This document shows, piece by piece, positions 39,172-40,557 of a stretch of DNA of 40,557 nucleotides (positions are counted from its first letter, which is position 1; every line of letters starts with the position of its first letter). The notes under the pieces are model-generated. The model had not been told where the DNA came from and made no database searches. It saw only the letters and a list, made by a program, of their open reading frames with translations. Source of the stretch: Gp6-AA40 sp046732795 (GTDB lineage Bacteria > Acidobacteriota > Vicinamibacteria > Vicinamibacterales > UBA2999); NCBI GenBank assembly GCA_046732795.1, contig JBKPNV010000086.1, forward strand, positions 1 through 40,557. The letters run 5' to 3'. The position numbers and the translations under genes were made by a program.

Positions 39172-40071
39172 ATGTCCGTCGAAGCACCCCTGCAGTTTGT
39201 CAGTCCCCGAGAACCCAAACCCGCCTGGCTGAAAGTCCGCGCCCCGGGATCGGAGAACTACCTCCGCCTCAAGGGGATCATGAAAGACCTCAGGCTCAAC
39301 ACGGTGTGCGAGGACGCGCACTGCCCCAATATCGGGGAGTGCTGGCATCACGGCACGGCGACGTTCATGATCCTTGGCGACATCTGCACGCGCGCCTGCG
39401 CCTATTGCGCAGTGGCGCATGGCAAGCCGAACGAGCTGGACACGGCCGAACCGGCGCGGGTCGCCGAAGCCGTGGCGCGCATGGGCCTGCAGTACGCGGT
39501 GGTGACGTCGGTCGATCGCGACGACCTCGCCGATGGCGGCGCGTCGATCTTCGCCGAGACGATCCGGTTGACGCGCGAGCGCGTACCTGGCTGCCGGATC
39601 GAAGTGCTGATCCCCGATTTCCAGGGCATCGAGTCATCGCTGCGGACGGTGCTCGACGCCGGGCCCGACGTGCTCAATCACAACATCGAAACCGTGCCGC
39701 GCCTCTATCGGATGGCGCGATCGGGCGGCCGATATCCACGATCGCTCGAGCTGCTCGATCGATCGCGGTACTATCGCCCGGACATCGCCACCAAGACCGG
39801 GATTATGGTCGGTATGGGCGAGGAGCTCCATGAGATCCTCTCGGTCTTCGACGATCTGAGAACGGTCGGCGTCTCGATCCTCACCATCGGTCAATACCTC
39901 CGTCCCTCGGTCAAACACGCGCGCATGGTGCGTTACTACCATCCCGACGAGTTCGCCGTACTGAAGCAGGCGGCCCTCGATCGTGGCTTCGTACACGTCG
40001 AATCAGGTCCGCTGGTGCGCTCGTCCTATCACGCGCACGAACAGGCTGACGCTTTTCAGGCGCGGCGGTAG
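39172..40071 (+). CDS. lipA: Lipoyl synthase
   Basis: 299 residues, full length. The auxiliary cluster motif Cys46-x4-Cys51-x5-Cys57 (CEDAHCPNIGEC) is followed by the radical SAM motif Cys72-x3-Cys76-x2-Cys79 (CTRACAYC), VVTSVDRDDLADGGA, PDFQG, NHNIETVPRLYRMAR and the C-terminal RSSYHA, whose Ser is the third-cluster ligand. LipA inserts two sulfurs into protein-bound octanoyl chains to form lipoyl groups on 2-oxoacid dehydrogenases and the glycine cleavage H protein. The usual partner lipB is not in the window. A TAAAAT box (39133-39138) lies ~33 nt upstream; no SD is evident. Confidence 0.97.
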   Translation: MSVEAPLQFVSPREPKPAWLKVRAPGSENYLRLKGIMKDLRLNTVCEDAHCPNIGECWHHGTATFMILGDICTRACAYCAVAHGKPNELDTAEPARVAEAVARMGLQYAVVTSVDRDDLADGGASIFAETIRLTRERVPGCRIEVLIPDFQGIESSLRTVLDAGPDVLNHNIETVPRLYRMARSGGRYPRSLELLDRSRYYRPDIATKTGIMVGMGEELHEILSVFDDLRTVGVSILTIGQYLRPSVKHARMVRYYHPDEFAVLKQAALDRGFVHVESGPLVRSSYHAHEQADAFQARR

Positions 40072-40072
40072 T

Positions 40073-40090
40073 GTCGGCCGTCAGCCGGAC
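40073..40090. repeat. Hairpin after lipA (relative of 16002-16019)
   Basis: GTCGGC and GCCGGAC pair with one bulged base around CGTCA, starting 1 nt after the stop. It shares CAGCCGGACG with the element after lemA. Possible terminator. Confidence 0.4.
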
Positions 40091-40259
40091 GGATTCTCAG
40101 AACTTCTAGCCAATCCGGACCTTTTTCCCGTCGGACTCTCCCAGCCGCCATCGTGCGACCGGCAACATCTGCACGGCGCCGCTCGAAATGGCTGTGCATT
40201 CGCCGGCACTTCCTTCGTGGCAGGCTTCATGCTCGAAACTGTCATGTCGAATCACACAT

Positions 40260-40557
40260 ATGAAATCCGCTCCCCTGAGTTCATCGCAGTACCCGCGTAC
40301 GGTGTTCATTGGCTCGGAGTCGCTTCTCGCGGCATGGAATGCGTATGGCGGTCAGACGAGTGAGGTGATCTCGATTCCGCCGACCGATTTCTCCTATGCC
40401 ATCGATCTGATCGGCGAAGCGCAGCCCGAGGTCGTCGTGATCGAACAGGCTGTTGCGGCGAACGGCGCCGGCTCAGCGCTGATGCACCGCTTGCACGACG
40501 AGCGGTATCTGCGCGGAACGGAGGTCCGGCTGCTGCCACCTAATCAGGCGGCAGCGT
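40260..40557 (+). CDS. Unassigned protein, start only (cut by right edge)
   Basis: The frame is open from ATG 40260 to the last base: 99 codons beginning MKSAPLSSSQYPRTVFIGSE. It then has a predicted alpha/beta pattern (LLAAWNAYGGQTSEVISIPP, YAIDLIGEAQPEVVVIEQAV, ALMHRLHDERYLRGTEVRLLPP) with a receiver- or Rossmann-like feel (EVVVIE as a core strand). No catalytic motif is visible in this part, and I do not assign a family. Codon use looks like that of the neighbours. The 188 nt upstream hold the hairpin at 40073 and otherwise nothing I can identify; no SD or TANNNT box at the right distance. Confidence 0.65.
   Translation, partial: MKSAPLSSSQYPRTVFIGSESLLAAWNAYGGQTSEVISIPPTDFSYAIDLIGEAQPEVVVIEQAVAANGAGSALMHRLHDERYLRGTEVRLLPPNQAAA

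Overview
The window is GC-rich and gene-dense, with short intergenic gaps. It looks like chromosomal DNA of an acidobacterium, probably of the Vicinamibacteria type. The main evidence is two ADOP-type (acidobacterial duplicated orphan permease) FtsX/MacB permeases, 1-879 and 16676-19402. Supporting evidence is Gram-negative outer-membrane proteins (OmpA-like, a DUF5777-like barrel, a protease fused to a barrel), many lipoproteins and c-type cytochromes, and an abundance of small dispersed repeats at gene ends. I see no rRNA, tRNA, CRISPR array, transposase or phage gene. Gene identities come from reading protein motifs by eye; no database search was possible.

Layout. 1-5.8 kb: end of an ADOP permease, a molybdopterin oxidoreductase, an OmpA-family protein, a KGG stress protein and a YggX-like protein. 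5.9-12.7 kb: an ATP-grasp gene overlapping a radical SAM gene with a Cys-Cys-Ala-Glu-Pro tail, divergent by 23 bp from a POT peptide transporter, a LigD-type 3'-phosphoesterase and a PQQ dehydrogenase with an N-terminal haem domain. 12.7-21.8 kb: YvcK, a degenerate nucleotidyltransferase-like protein, TPM and LemA proteins, two DinB proteins, the second ADOP permease, a YheT-type hydrolase and a DUF72 protein. 21.9-29.3 kb: a NatAB-like ABC exporter, a CusF-Sco fusion, a possible transglutaminase-fold protein, a CPCC small protein, an EEP phosphatase/nuclease, and an ECF sigma - anti-sigma - TlpA - small protein cluster. 29.6-40.6 kb: the 1032-residue protease/propeller/barrel protein, two tandem TPR-double-retropepsin proteins, a 7Fe ferredoxin, a two-cytochrome/beta-barrel operon, a UPF0173 hydrolase, lipoyl synthase, and a gene cut by the right edge.

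Three patterns above the gene level stand out. (1) A palindromic element with arms GACACCGGGTGTGATTTC occurs four times, every time in a gap between convergent genes. (2) At least eleven genes without a convincing Shine-Dalgarno site have a TANNNT box exactly 6 or 7 nt before ATG, the signature of leaderless transcription; the 23-bp divergent gap at 8475-8497 has two such boxes overlapping. (3) Short direct-repeat words (GGGAGTT, GGACTCG, GGTCAAA, AATTCTG) recur at gene borders, supply apparent ribosome-binding sites twice, and extend into two coding regions.

The best candidate for an under-described system is the CCAEP-tail radical SAM / ATP-grasp pair at 5863-8474, with the divergent peptide transporter as a possible partner.
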